Source: Epiperipatus broadwayi (Eukaryota; Onychophora; Udeonychophora; Euonychophora; Peripatidae). From it: a stretch of DNA of 64,000 nucleotides. The notes beneath the pieces are model-generated. The model was not told where the DNA came from and did not search any database. It worked only from the letters and a program-made list of their open reading frames with translations. Position numbers and translations under genes: made by a program. Below are positions 1-9,489 of the stretch, piece by piece; position 1 is the stretch's first letter; every line of letters begins with the position of its first letter. The stretch lies in NCBI GenBank assembly GCA_028023455.1, contig JAQFVV010006245.1, positions 7,915,154 through 7,979,153 of the forward strand, written 5' to 3'.

Positions 1-599
1 ACTATTCCAGATGCCTCCTTATCTGATTGGATTAAGCATTGTTTGCCACAGGCCAATAGGCTGATGTATAGATAAAAACATAGCCAATAATTATTACAGG
101 CCAATAAGCAATGATGCTTGCTGAATCCAAAGGTTTTCAATAAGGTCAGGGATCTGGGTATAAATAGTCAGCCTTTTTAAGAATCAGGGAAGAATGTGTC
201 TAATCTGAAAAGACTCTTTGCATTCTCCCAGGGAAGCTCTGCTAATTTAAATAATAGCAAGTATTCCCATTGATAGCACTACACTATTTAGTCTATGCTG
301 CTAGGCAATTCCTACAGAGACCAGACACTACTAACTCTCAGCTTGAGGCAAGCTGTCTTGTATAGCTGGAAGAGTCATAGACCCTACTTGTGAGGCAAAC
401 CATCAGGTGTGGCTGGAAGCAGTAGGCAGAACCCAGAGTTTACATTAAACTCCAATATTCAACTTGTAAATATTCACTTGTATATATTGTATTGTATATA
501 TTTGTACATAATAATAAATATATTAATTGTAATACTTGTTTCAGTATTATTTTATATTATTTGCTGTTGGTTGGGTCTGTAATCTAGACCAAACATAAC
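1..599 (+). mobile_element. Probable solo or truncated LTR (3' part)
   Basis: This stretch is less A+T-rich than its surroundings and reads like the 3' part of a long terminal repeat. A TATA-type box (GGTATAAATAG) lies near 157-167, an AATAAA-type polyadenylation region near 505-520, and the segment ends ...CATAACA at 599. No primer-binding site follows and no internal retroelement sequence is recognisable, so a solo LTR is the simplest reading. The left end lies outside the window, so neither the TG end nor a target duplication can be checked. Inference only; it could be another promoter-like repeat. Confidence 0.35.
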
Positions 600-1000
600 A
601 GTAAGCATATTTTATTTTAATAATATTTCTATCCAAATTTAAGTCTATGATTAATTTCTTCATTATTAATCTTTATTTCTCCTTTATATACAATGTCATT
701 TACTTTTAATTGTACTTTCTTACTTTCATCTGACTGCTCTTGTGATACTTTCCAAAATTCTAAAGTATTATTTCTAAAAACAATCATATCATCTGCAAAA
801 TCTAGATCACTTAAATAATTGTCATTTATTTTTATTCTCTTAGATCTGTATTTTAGTTCTCAAAATATTTTTTATAAAAGTTATGGAGATATGAATCACT
901 CTGTCATACATATTTATCAAGGCAAATATCTTAGTGTTATCATGTAATCTAGTCACTATTGATTATAATTTGACCAATATTCTTAAAATTTTGACAATAT
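600..1000 (-). pseudogene. Non-LTR retrotransposon relic, RT motif C
   Basis: On the minus strand, near 780-810, the translation gives FADDMIVF followed by an acidic/lysine stretch and KINNEEI. This is the pattern of RT motif C (F-x-DD, the catalytic aspartate pair) and the following palm region of a non-LTR retrotransposon. Flanking frames are full of stops and frameshifts, so it is a dead 5'- and 3'-eroded fragment. The same motif context (FADDIIVFA) recurs on the minus strand at about 20.95 kb, so both could derive from one family. Adjacent to the LTR-like 1-599. Confidence 0.5.
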
Positions 1001-1845
1001 AATTGATCTATAAATGTATATAAACATAAATAATTTTTTATAATTTGCAAATCCAAAACATAATAATACTTCTTTCTCATTAAGCCTTACCATAATTTCT
1101 TTGAACATTTGATGTGATTTACTATGTCATTTTTAAATATAGTTTTTTTTTATTTGTAATAACCATAGTAAAGATATAGAAAATTTGAAAGCTGTTAGAT
1201 ATATAATTTTAAAGATCTTATTTTATTCTTTTAAAAATATCAGTACATTCTTCCAATCATATATTTTATCTGTATTATTCAGAATTTTTCTTATATCACT
1301 TTAATAATTATTTATTTCCTTAGCTGGTTTTTTTTAATGGTAATAATTTAATGTCTCATCCCTTTATCTAAAATACTTGGCACTTCAGAGAATGTTATAA
1401 TTATATGAGAAATTTTATTTATTGCCGTATAATTATTGTATAACTCTTAGTACATATTTTATGATGTTCCCTTTTTAAATGCTATTACAATCTTCTCTCT
1501 TATATCTAGATACTGTACTATACATCTGAGATATTTTTTTATTTTCTTTGACATTCTTAGTTATATTTTCTTATATGAATATGCCATATTACATTCAATT
1601 TTTTGATTGAATTATTTGAAAATATATTCATATTTCTTTTTTCTTCATGAATTACTTCATGAAATGAAATCATCAGTAAATTTTCAATTTTCCATTGAAA
1701 GTACATTGATGGTTTTTTTCCCCCCACATATCTGCATCAGTTGTTTTCTTATTGAGTTCATCCAAATTTGAGCCAACATTGAAGGCTGATAATACTTTAA
1801 ATGATTTACAAGTTGTAACTTAGGAGTATATTAAATGTTAAGGTT

Positions 1846-2190
1846 TTAATGCAGTGATAAGAGTGGTGAACTCTGGAGTTCTAAGATCTATGGTTCATGG
1901 TTCCAGATCTCTTCTGACGCTCAAATTTTGTATGAACTCCTGAGAAATAAATCGTTGTTATATAATGGCCAATTATGACTAAGAAAATTGTTCAAAAAAT
2001 TCTCACTAACTAATACTGACTAGTAATATTTTTTAAATATTTATAATTGATAATTAACTATATGATTTAGTAACATGATAGAGCATGTATTATTGCGAAT
2101 CTGGTCCGTCACTTCCGGAGCTCAAATTTCTTATGAACTCCGAAGATAAACTTTTTGTTTATTATATTGATAATTAATTACTTGTATTAT
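1846..2190 (+). repeat. Pair of SINE-like repeats with tRNA-like heads
   Basis: Two diverged copies share a tail: GCTCAAATTT-x-TATGAACTCC occurs at about 1919 and about 2122. Upstream of each lies a tRNA-like segment. In the first, GGTTCATGGTTCC (about 1891-1903) resembles a Pol III B box and GATAAGAGTGGTGAACTCTGG (about 1856) a degenerate A box. In the second the head is more eroded. This suggests a tRNA-derived SINE family. Neither copy folds convincingly as a tRNA by eye, and no duplication was found. Confidence 0.35.
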
Positions 2191-2384
2191 TTCTTTTAAT
2201 ATATATATATATATTTATTTATGTGTGTGTTTGTTTGTTCTTTGGGTTTATATACAAAGTTTAATTACAATTTATATTAAGTATAGAGGATTTGAACTCA
2301 GATTTTCAAGCACCCTTCAACAATCCACACTATCTCATACAACTGATACACATGACCACACATATGTAGAAAATATTAATAATT

Positions 2385-2428
2385 ACCAATATACGTATTT
2401 CATGCTAAACCAGTACTCATCAGTTGGT
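2385..2428 (-). ncRNA. Hammerhead ribozyme, family A inverted copy (nearly intact)
   Basis: On the minus strand: CTGATGA (2423-2417), a five-position stem II with one G-T wobble and one mismatch and loop GGTTT, then GAAA ending in the palindromic stem III ATACGTAT (2398-2391), then A at 2390 as the cleavage position, then stem I (2389-2385 pairing with 2428-2424, five pairs). All core nucleotides are present. Stem II is weakened by an A-C mismatch relative to the copy at 3272. Confidence 0.75.
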
Positions 2429-2795
2429 CCAGACTATCATCTCTCACACACATATATATATATATGGTCCAGACTATCATCTCTCACACATATATATAAT
2501 CAATGCTCAGTTTATATTAAGATAGCAAATCTTCATACTTTAATGGACAGGCTTCAATCCACTACAACCTCCAACTTTTCAGCCATCCATATCATTGAAA
2601 ATCTGATGATGAGAACTCAATAATATTAGCATCAGCATGGGATTTGAGTTCTCATCATCAGATTTTCAATGATATGGATGGCTGAAAAGTTGGAGGTTGT
2701 AGTGGATTGAAGACTGTTCATTAAAGTATGAAGATTTGCTATCTTAATATAAACTGAGCATTGATTATATATGTGTGTGAGAGATGATAGTCTGG

Positions 2796-2839
2796 ACCAA
2801 CTGATGAATGCTGGTTTAGCACTAAATGCATATATTGGT
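2796..2839 (+). ncRNA. Hammerhead ribozyme, family A second copy (core mutated)
   Basis: Same fold as the copy 476 bp downstream: CTGATGA at 2801-2807 and the stem II arms TGCT and AGCA with loop GGTTT. The conserved GAAA is TAAA here (G12 replaced at 2823), and the first stem II pair is A-C. G12 is a catalytic core residue of hammerheads, so self-cleavage should be lost. Confidence 0.7.
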
Positions 2840-2844
2840 GATTA

Positions 2845-2945
2845 TTAATCTTTTCTACATATGTGTGGTCATGTGTATCAGTTGTATGAGATAGTGTGGA
2901 TAGTTGAAGGGTGCTTGAAGATCTGAGTTCAAATCCTCTATACTT
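2845..2945 (+). promoter_or_regulatory. tRNA-like segment with B box in family A
   Basis: Downstream of the ribozyme, GAGTTCAAATCC at about 2927-2938 closely matches the Pol III B box. An A-box-like stretch (GATAGTGTGGATAGTTGAAGG) starts at about 2890, and GTAT (about 2883) can pair with ATAC (about 2941) as a short acceptor-like stem. The equivalent segment at 27595-27654 conserves the TGTTCAAATTC core, while the copy at 3400 is damaged. An internal Pol III promoter would explain transcription of the ribozyme repeat only if the start lies upstream of it; that is not settled. Confidence 0.45.
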
Positions 2946-3271
2946 ACAATTAAGCTCCCAGGTTTGTGAAGAGTGCCTGGTTTCAAATATTTACATATTA
3001 AGCTTATATCCTGTCCATCCCTCTTATATGTATTTAATGGATGCTGTCCTATACATGAGGGGTCAGACTGACTTCAGGTCAACATGGGTATGGCAATAAT
3101 ATTAGCATCAGCATGGGATTTGAGTTCTCATCATCAGATTTTCAATGATATGGATGGCTGAAAAGTTGGAGGTTGTAGTGGATTGAAGCCTGTCCATTAA
3201 ATTATGAAGATTTGCTATCTTAATATAAACTGAGCATTGATTATATATATGTGTGAGAGATGATAGTCTGG

Positions 3272-3315
3272 ACCAACTGATGAGTGCTGGTTTAGCACGA
3301 AATACGTATATTGGT
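3272..3315 (+). ncRNA. Hammerhead ribozyme, family A, fully intact core
   Basis: Type I hammerhead. Stem I is ACCAA (3272-3276) with TTGGT (3311-3315), five pairs. The core is CTGATGA (3277-3283). Stem II is GTGCT (3284-3288) with AGCAC (3294-3298), five perfect pairs, loop GGTTT. GAAA occupies 3299-3302. Stem III is the palindrome ATACGTAT (3302-3309), which can close only as a minimal stem or between two monomers (dimeric hammerhead, as in satellite and retrozyme ribozymes). The cleavage triplet is AUA with scission predicted after 3310. Every universally conserved core base is present. Confidence 0.85.
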
Positions 3316-3600
3316 GATTGTTAATCTTTTCTACATATGTGTGGTCATGTGTATCAGTTGTATGAGATAGTGTGGATAGTTGAAGGGTGCTTGAAAATCT
3401 TTCAAATCTTCTATACTTACAATTAAGCTTCCAGGTTTGTGAAGAGTGCCTGGTTTCAAATATTTACAATTTATATGTAAATAGAAAAAGTTAAATTAGA
3501 TGAATAAGATTTGTAATATGGCAGTGTTGAAGTGTAAATGAAAATTATTTATTGTGACATTGTTTTATTACTAATTCTTTTTTTTCTTTTAATATTTCAG

Positions 3601-3733
3601 TTATTTATAGTATAAGTATAGATTTTCGCATAAATTTTTTTGCCCTGTATGCTTGTGTTGGGCTGTGGAATACATTCTTTCTTTTGCTATATGCCCTATT
3701 TGATGTCAGCCGGCTGATGAAATGGGCAACTAG
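3601..3733 (+). CDS. SLC4A11: SLC4A11-like transporter, internal exon a
   Basis: First exon seen of an SLC4-family membrane transporter. The acceptor is a long pyrimidine run ending TTTCAG at 3600; the donor AG|GTAAGA is at 3733/3734. It starts after a split codon (two bases carried in) and gives 43 codons plus two bases. The peptide contains FFALYACVGLWNTFFLLLYALF, matched here only in pieces (NFFALYA, GLWNTFF, LLYALFD), which aligns with the SLC4A11 segment reading FYAWTGLWNS..LALY, a membrane helix just before the STEE motif encoded by the next exon. Known SLC4A11 proteins conduct H+/OH-, NH3-linked proton or borate-linked fluxes in the plasma membrane; the substrate here cannot be read from sequence. 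No preceding exon was found in 1-3600. Confidence 0.85.
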
Positions 3734-3941
3734 GTAAGATTTTGTTATAGAACATGTATATATCCTAGATAAGAAAACAATTTTAAAAATGTTCTAGAAA
3801 TATATATTATGTATGTAGAAAGATTATCATATATATAATAAGCTGGCAATTCAGGTGTAATTAAAACAAAGTGATATCTATGGAGAAATCCCTAATTCCC
3901 ATTTTAATCAAATTATTGTGTACTTATTTAACTTTTCAATA

Positions 3942-4498
3942 GTTTAGAGCAGTGGTCTTCAACCTTTTCACACCTGCGGACCGGTAAAAATAAGGATAAG
4001 GTTCCGCGGACCAGCAAAAATAAGGATAAGATTTCGCAGACCGGCAGAAGTCTATAGATAAATTTTCTTAAAGATAATCATAATTGTTATAACTGATCAA
4101 AACAACAATGTTAAATATATAAGATAAAGTTTTATATATATATATATATGGAGTTTATATAAAAAAAAAACTTTTTTTAAAAATTTTTTAGAAAAGTAAT
4201 AAAAAATTTAATTCTACCCCCCCCCATAAACATCTGTGATAACTAGAAAAACAAATTAATTTATGAATGATTGATTAGATTTTGTTTTCGTTCTGTTTTC
4301 TTTTTTTTTTAATTGGGTAAAAATGAGATGAAAAAATAAATAAAAATTGGCTATATTAATTAAAAGTTTAAACTCTTATTATTTATTATTACAATTATTA
4401 CAAACTTTTTACTGCCCGTCTAGCACGCAGACCTGCAGAAAGGTTCAGCAGCCCGGTGCTGGGCCGCGGACCAAGGGTTGAAGAACACTGGTTTAGAG
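3942..4498 (+). mobile_element. Non-autonomous hAT element with perfect 8-bp TSD
   Basis: Element 3950-4490 (541 bp) begins CAGTGGTCTTCAACC and ends GGGTTGAAGAACACTG, imperfect terminal inverted repeats of the hAT type. It is flanked by identical 8-bp GTTTAGAG (3942-3949 and 4491-4498), the length diagnostic of hAT transposition. Termini are G+C-rich (GCGGACCGG motifs, with an internal repeat of AAAATAAGGATAAG), the interior is A+T-rich. No transposase reading frame. A second copy lies inverted at 42293-42822. Confidence 0.9.
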
Positions 4499-5914
4499 GA
4501 ATAGGAATTTAGTTGTTTATGATGTATCAATAAATGAAGGGTAAGATAGATGGGTGAATGGTTAAAATAGTTTTTAAAAACCACTGCTTCTTTTAAAACA
4601 CCTCTTTAAAATATCTCTACAGAAAAATAGTAAAAATAAAAACAGAACTCACTAAGTTAGTTAACTGCCAAGTGGCGAGAGCTTTTGAGGTTTTTTTTTT
4701 ATCTTCTAGCTAATAATATATACAAAACAAATTACAGAACAATAACTAAATGCTTTCTGGTTAGTAATAAAGTGGCAATTTGAACTGAGGATGGGGTATT
4801 TATTTTAAAATTTCAGGATTAAAACTAAAAAGAATTTACATAAGAAAATTATGTAGTTAAATGATAATTGGGGTGAACACACATTTAAGAGACAGATGAA
4901 TTGTGATGGATATGCCATAAGAGTGTGTGAAAGGAAAGAAATGGAAAAAAATAATAATGATTGATTATTTAAAATAAAAAAAATTGTTTCGAGTATCTAA
5001 AGATTAGAGCTATTGAAGAAAGGTTTAGAAAGAACTCTGGACTTGCTGTATAGATTCTGCTTTTTTGGCAAATAATTAAAGATCCATTGTAAGTTTGAAT
5101 GAAATAAAAGGAATAAGACCAATTTTTAATATTTTTATTAGTGCTATGAGTTAAGTATGGATATCTAAATGGGAAGAAAAGAGACAACATTATTTCAGGA
5201 TATTAGAGAAAATATTATGTAATGTATTGAAAGAGAAGTTGTCCAGAATTGCTGATACATTATTTAAGAATCTGTTACTAATAAGACACTAATAATATCC
5301 ACATAAATGTATAAATTTGAATTTATAAATTAAAAAAAAAAATATTATTACTAAAATTATTTTCATTCTTATGCAAAAAGGGGAATATCTTAAACTAGAA
5401 CAATTTTGATAAAAAAAATTTAAAATATAGATCAACATTTTGTTTAATATCAGATATTTTTTTGGCCTTTGTTTTCATTTTTATAAATAGTTATCTGGCT
5501 GTCATTTTGAATCTTGGAATAAAAAAAATATAATTAATTAAAAGGAAAAAGTAGGCAAAAATCATATTTTTATGATATTAGTTTGGCTATGTGTAATGCT
5601 GATAAAAGCAAACAAAGATTAAACATGAAAAATGAAGACAAAGTTGATTATGATAAACAAAGAAAAATAGAACAAGACAAATTAAAATCTTTTATTAAAA
5701 TGATAGAATAAAGTGGATTATTAGGATTATTAACTGATTAAGATGATTTAATGAGGTTAAATTGTAAATCAGCAAAATTGATCAAAAATAATAGTTTACC
5801 TAGACATTCACATTTAATGTTAAATTACTTTAATAATATTTATTAAAGTATATTATGAATTTTAGGTGAATTGGCTTTAAGTTTGTCTTAAGTAAGGCAT
5901 ATAATGCATAATAT

Positions 5915-5915
<1 letters not shown>

Positions 5916-5975
<60 letters not shown>
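5916..5975. repeat. TG/TA microsatellite
   Basis: A short TG run passes into about 27 TA units (5922-5975), immediately upstream of the Penelope GIY-YIG fragment, possibly marking its truncated 5' junction. Confidence 0.95.
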
Positions 5976-5979
<4 letters not shown>

Positions 5980-6420
5980 CGTTTATTTTGTAAGAAGGTT
6001 TACATAGGTCAGAGTAGTTTGAGTTTAAATGAAAGAATAAAGGTTCATAAAAGTAGAGTTAAAAATAGATATCTTAGTTCTGCTTTATATGTCCATGAAA
6101 AAAATACAGGCCACACTATTGATTTTGATGAAACTAAGGTGGTCTTCTTTTAGAGAAATGAAATCAAAAGCAGAATTAAAGAGTCTCTATTATTGAAAAT
6201 TTATTATTCTGAAGCAATTAACGTATTTAAGAGTTCTTTTAATATTAAGGGTGGATGGGAAGTGAATGGATTTGTGGGTAGTTTTTAATAGTATATATAT
6301 TGTGTAGTTTTTTGTAGTTCTTTACACTTGAGAAGTCTGCTTGTAGCAGTGAAACCTTAGGTTGTGTTTTAATATTTTTATGCTGGTCTGGTTTAATTTT
6401 AGATTTGGGGTAGTTTTGAT
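5973..6420 (+). pseudogene. Penelope-like element, GIY-YIG endonuclease 3' fragment
   Basis: Translation from about 5976 gives a cysteine-lysine context, then VYIGQ with downstream NERIKVH, SALYVHEKNTGHTID and DETKVVF, then (after a frameshift/stop at about 6151) REMKSKAELK. This is the GIY-YIG fold of Penelope-like elements (the short Y-I-G signature, conserved Arg, and H-x-x-x-T-GH). GIY-YIG nicks target DNA for reverse transcription. The RT part is missing, so the copy is 5'-truncated. The 3' tail to about 6420 includes an HHR-like relic (6327-6354). A different family from those at 24 and 48 kb. Confidence 0.75.
6325..6356 (+). ncRNA. Hammerhead-like relic in a Penelope 3' tail
   Basis: A damaged core (CTTGAGA at 6327-6333 where CTGANGA is expected) is followed by a clean hairpin CTGC-TTGTA-GCAG (6337-6349) and then GAAA (6351-6354). 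Penelope-like elements are known to carry hammerheads in their terminal repeats; this fits such a remnant. The core is disrupted, so no activity is predicted. Confidence 0.35.
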
Positions 6421-7199
6421 ATATATATATAGACCATCTGAAGTATTATTATAAAAAAATGAAAAAAGAATAAAAATTAGTAACTTAGGTTAAAAATTTG
6501 TTGTGCCTTAAGACAACAAGATTTAAGACAAAATGAGAAAAGGATAAATTAATATGTAAGTTAAATAAAAACTGACTACCTGTACTTATAAATATTTATG
6601 ATCTATGAAAATTATGCAAATCAGAATAATTATTATAAATTATATTACTTGTTCATTGACACTCATCTTCCACTTACCCATAATATTGGTCCATATAATA
6701 ATAATGGCACGTTTACAAAGTATGAAATGAAATCTTAAGATGAGATACATGTAAGGAAATGACACAGATTTGCTAATAATTGTGTTAACATAAAATATAT
6801 ATTATTTGCTGCCAACAGAAAAAGCAAACAATTTTGACTCAGTAAACAAAAACAATCAAAAAAAATATAAATATTTGAGCTTCATTGAAGTCCCTCAATA
6901 AATCTATTCCTTTTGGTGACACTTTAGAACAGTTAAACAAATCTATTTTAAAATTTTTAAATAATTATTTAATTATTTTGTTTTTTAGTAAGGAAACAAA
7001 AAAATTGTGTTAAGTAAATTTTGGCTAGAGATTTATTCATCATCACTTATCTTTATCCACACACTTAAAAGACAATTATATGTGTGATGATATAACACAC
7101 ATCTTCTGATTCTCATATGTCATGCCTATTTGTCTATCCATAATTATTCCTGAAAATTTCTGTCTCTAATTTCTCTATCTATTCACTTGTTCCAATTCA

Positions 7200-7240
7200 T
7201 TTTTGGATACCCTCTTTTTTTTTTTTGGGGGGGGGGGGTA
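7200..7240. repeat. Poly-T/poly-G tract
   Basis: A run of T (about 7215-7226) meets a run of about 11 G (about 7227-7238), the longest G run in the window and out of character with its A+T-rich setting. Possible G-quadruplex slippage site or sequencing artefact. Confidence 0.8.
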
Positions 7241-7567
7241 GCATCAATTTTAATATTTGCTTTTGATCATCTTTCCTGAAACATTTATTGTAATTGCCAT
7301 ATTCTAATGCAATTTTTTATAATGTAATCAATATTCATTATTTTTCAAATTGTTTTATTGCTTATGCACTCACTCCTTATCCAACCTGAAGATCTTTCCC
7401 AAAAATTTATATCTGGAATCTTCAATTCTTTTTTCATTTTTTTCTTCAACTGCCAAACCTCAAGTTCATATGTGTTAATAATTTTCATTATTATGTGGTA
7501 TATATATATATCATTTATTAGTTTAAATATATTAAGATACCACAATATCACATTTAATATTCTTATT

Positions 7568-7651
7568 GCATTGGTGGTCGAGAGGGCAGCGTGACTGCCT
7601 TGCACTTGCAGGCAATTGCCCGAGTTGTGGGTTCGTGTCCCGGCTGATGCT
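7568..7651 (+). tRNA. tRNA-like sequence (tRNA pseudogene or SINE head)
   Basis: An island of higher G+C. GCATTGG (7568-7574) pairs over seven positions (two wobbles) with CTGATGC (7644-7650) as an acceptor stem, with discriminator T. A B box GGTTCGTGTCC (7630-7640) sits in a T arm with four of five pairs. GTC/GAC forms a short D stem, and a long variable region resembles class II tRNAs (Leu/Ser). The anticodon loop lacks the canonical T33 and no anticodon can be assigned, so a working tRNA is unlikely; a tRNA-derived SINE head or pseudogene is favoured. Confidence 0.5.
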
Positions 7652-9489
7652 ATGACACTTTAAATATATATATATATTCTTATAGATTTTCTAGTCAATA
7701 ACTTTCTTTTTTCTATAGCTTTATCCATTATTCTCCTTTGTGGAAAGTATCGAAATTATATATGTGTAACTCTTATTAAAGCAAAAATAAAAATAGGAAA
7801 TATGATTTGATTAACACAAAAATAACTAAAGAATATCAAACAGGGATGCTGCCTTTCATGTTATTTAAATCATATTTAGAACAAACTATTCAAATATAGA
7901 AAAGGAACTGTGATATTTCCTCTATATAATAAAACACTTTATACATTCATTGTGTTATGCCAATAATCAAATAATTTAAGCTCAGGGTCATGATAACTTG
8001 AGTTACATGACTAGAAAATTTATAGAGGAGTATAGAAAATGGTGCACAAAAATAAATATATAATAAAAACAAAATATGTATTTGGAAAAAACACAAGATA
8101 TAATATTAGAAGAAGGACTATGCATGAAGATCATATCTAATTATTAATGTAAAAATTGTTCAATTTTATGGTAGGGGTGTTTATTTTGTTCTTACATCAA
8201 TACAGATATTGTAATATGTTTTTTAAATAAGTATATGACCACATATAAAATAATGTTTTTTAAAGCATGTATTCATTACATTTTCATTTTTATTTATACT
8301 TTTTTTTTGGAAATATATATATAATTTAACAAATAAATGTATATTTATTATTTATGAAAAGGGGATATCACTACATTTTAATTTTAAAATATAAAATTAA
8401 ATATTATTTTAGTTGAAAATAAAATAAATGTATAAATGAATATGTTAATAAACACAAAAATTATTAACAGAACTTTAAAATATATAAATAAATAAACGGT
8501 CAAAACTTTGTTAGAATTTTTATTAATTTCTCTATATTCTTCAAAGTAAACCAAAAATTTTTTAAAAAAGAATATGTATATTTTACAATCCTAAAATTAG
8601 TTTTGAGTATTTAAGCCAGGTCTTTGATGGGATTCATTATTTCTTCAGTAGACATGATTTATTAGATCTTATGTTTCAGGTTATTTGATCTTTGCAGTTT
8701 ATCTAATTGTAAGGGGAAAAAATATTTCTGTTGTCATTTAACACATCTACTTCTTCTTGGAGGAATCCAACTAAAAAGAAAAAGAACTTTCCTTTTCTGG
8801 AGTTTTTTAGTTGGTCGTCTTTAGAAAAAAACCATCAACAATAATAATATTTTCCATTGCTTCTTTAATATATATATATTACAGAACAACAACAAAAAAA
8901 AAAACCAATAAAAGTACTAACATTTCTAATTACTTTTTTTTAATTTAACTTATTTATTTTTTATTTTTTTCAGTCGTAGCATAAAAAATAATAGCTTCGT
9001 TAATGAAGTATTACCTTTAATGATATAGAATAACAGTATGTGTTATGAATTAATTTTTTTAAAAAACATCTGATTTTATTTATTTGTGAATCTACTTTTG
9101 ATTTTTTTTGTATTTATAAATTTATTAAAATATCCATCTTGAGTTTACAGTCTATATATGTATATTGTTATGTCATTTCAATATGATATTCAGATGAAGA
9201 AGTTTATGATCATTTCTCTTGTTGGAAACCCATTTTGGATGTATTAGAATATGTGAAAAATAGTCATTTGCTAATGATGATCAGATGAATGAAATAAATT
9301 AATAAATATTATAGTGATTAGAGGGATTACCATATAAAGTGTTTAACTGGGATTGTAAGGTACAAATATATTGTATTATCAATTCCAATAATTAAAATAA
9401 AAGCAGAGACTATATGTTTTCTATCTAGTTAAATTATAATGAATAAGTCGCATTTATATATGTGATATATAAATAGAGGCAAATTTTTC

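Larger units (their letters stand above)
2265..3476. mobile_element. Family A ribozyme-repeat complex: inverted copy plus tandem dimer in one TSD
   Basis: Three copies of one repeat lie together: an inverted copy (about 2278-2620, minus), a full copy (about 2624-3099, plus) and a second plus copy (about 3100-3463). The two plus copies are in exact register, 476 bp apart (ATTAGCATCAGC at 2625 and 3101; CTGATGA at 2801 and 3277). The whole block is bracketed by the 13-bp direct repeat TTACAATTTATAT at 2265-2277 and 3464-3476, read as a target-site duplication of a single insertion. Each copy has a hammerhead ribozyme or its remnant, and a tRNA-like B box follows the ribozyme. The structure fits reverse transcription of a multimeric ribozyme RNA (retrozyme). 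Confidence 0.75.

Noticed and set aside
2225-2623. 132-codon open stretch
   Set aside because: It runs across the inverted family A copy antisense to the ribozyme; composition is noise and it is not conserved in the other copies.
3708-3720. CTGATGA inside coding exon a as a hammerhead core
   Set aside because: No stem II, no GAAA partner; it encodes conserved transporter residues.
7358-7605. Overlapping open stretches on both strands
   Set aside because: Low-complexity Phe/Ile-rich translations of A+T-rich DNA ending in the tRNA-like repeat.
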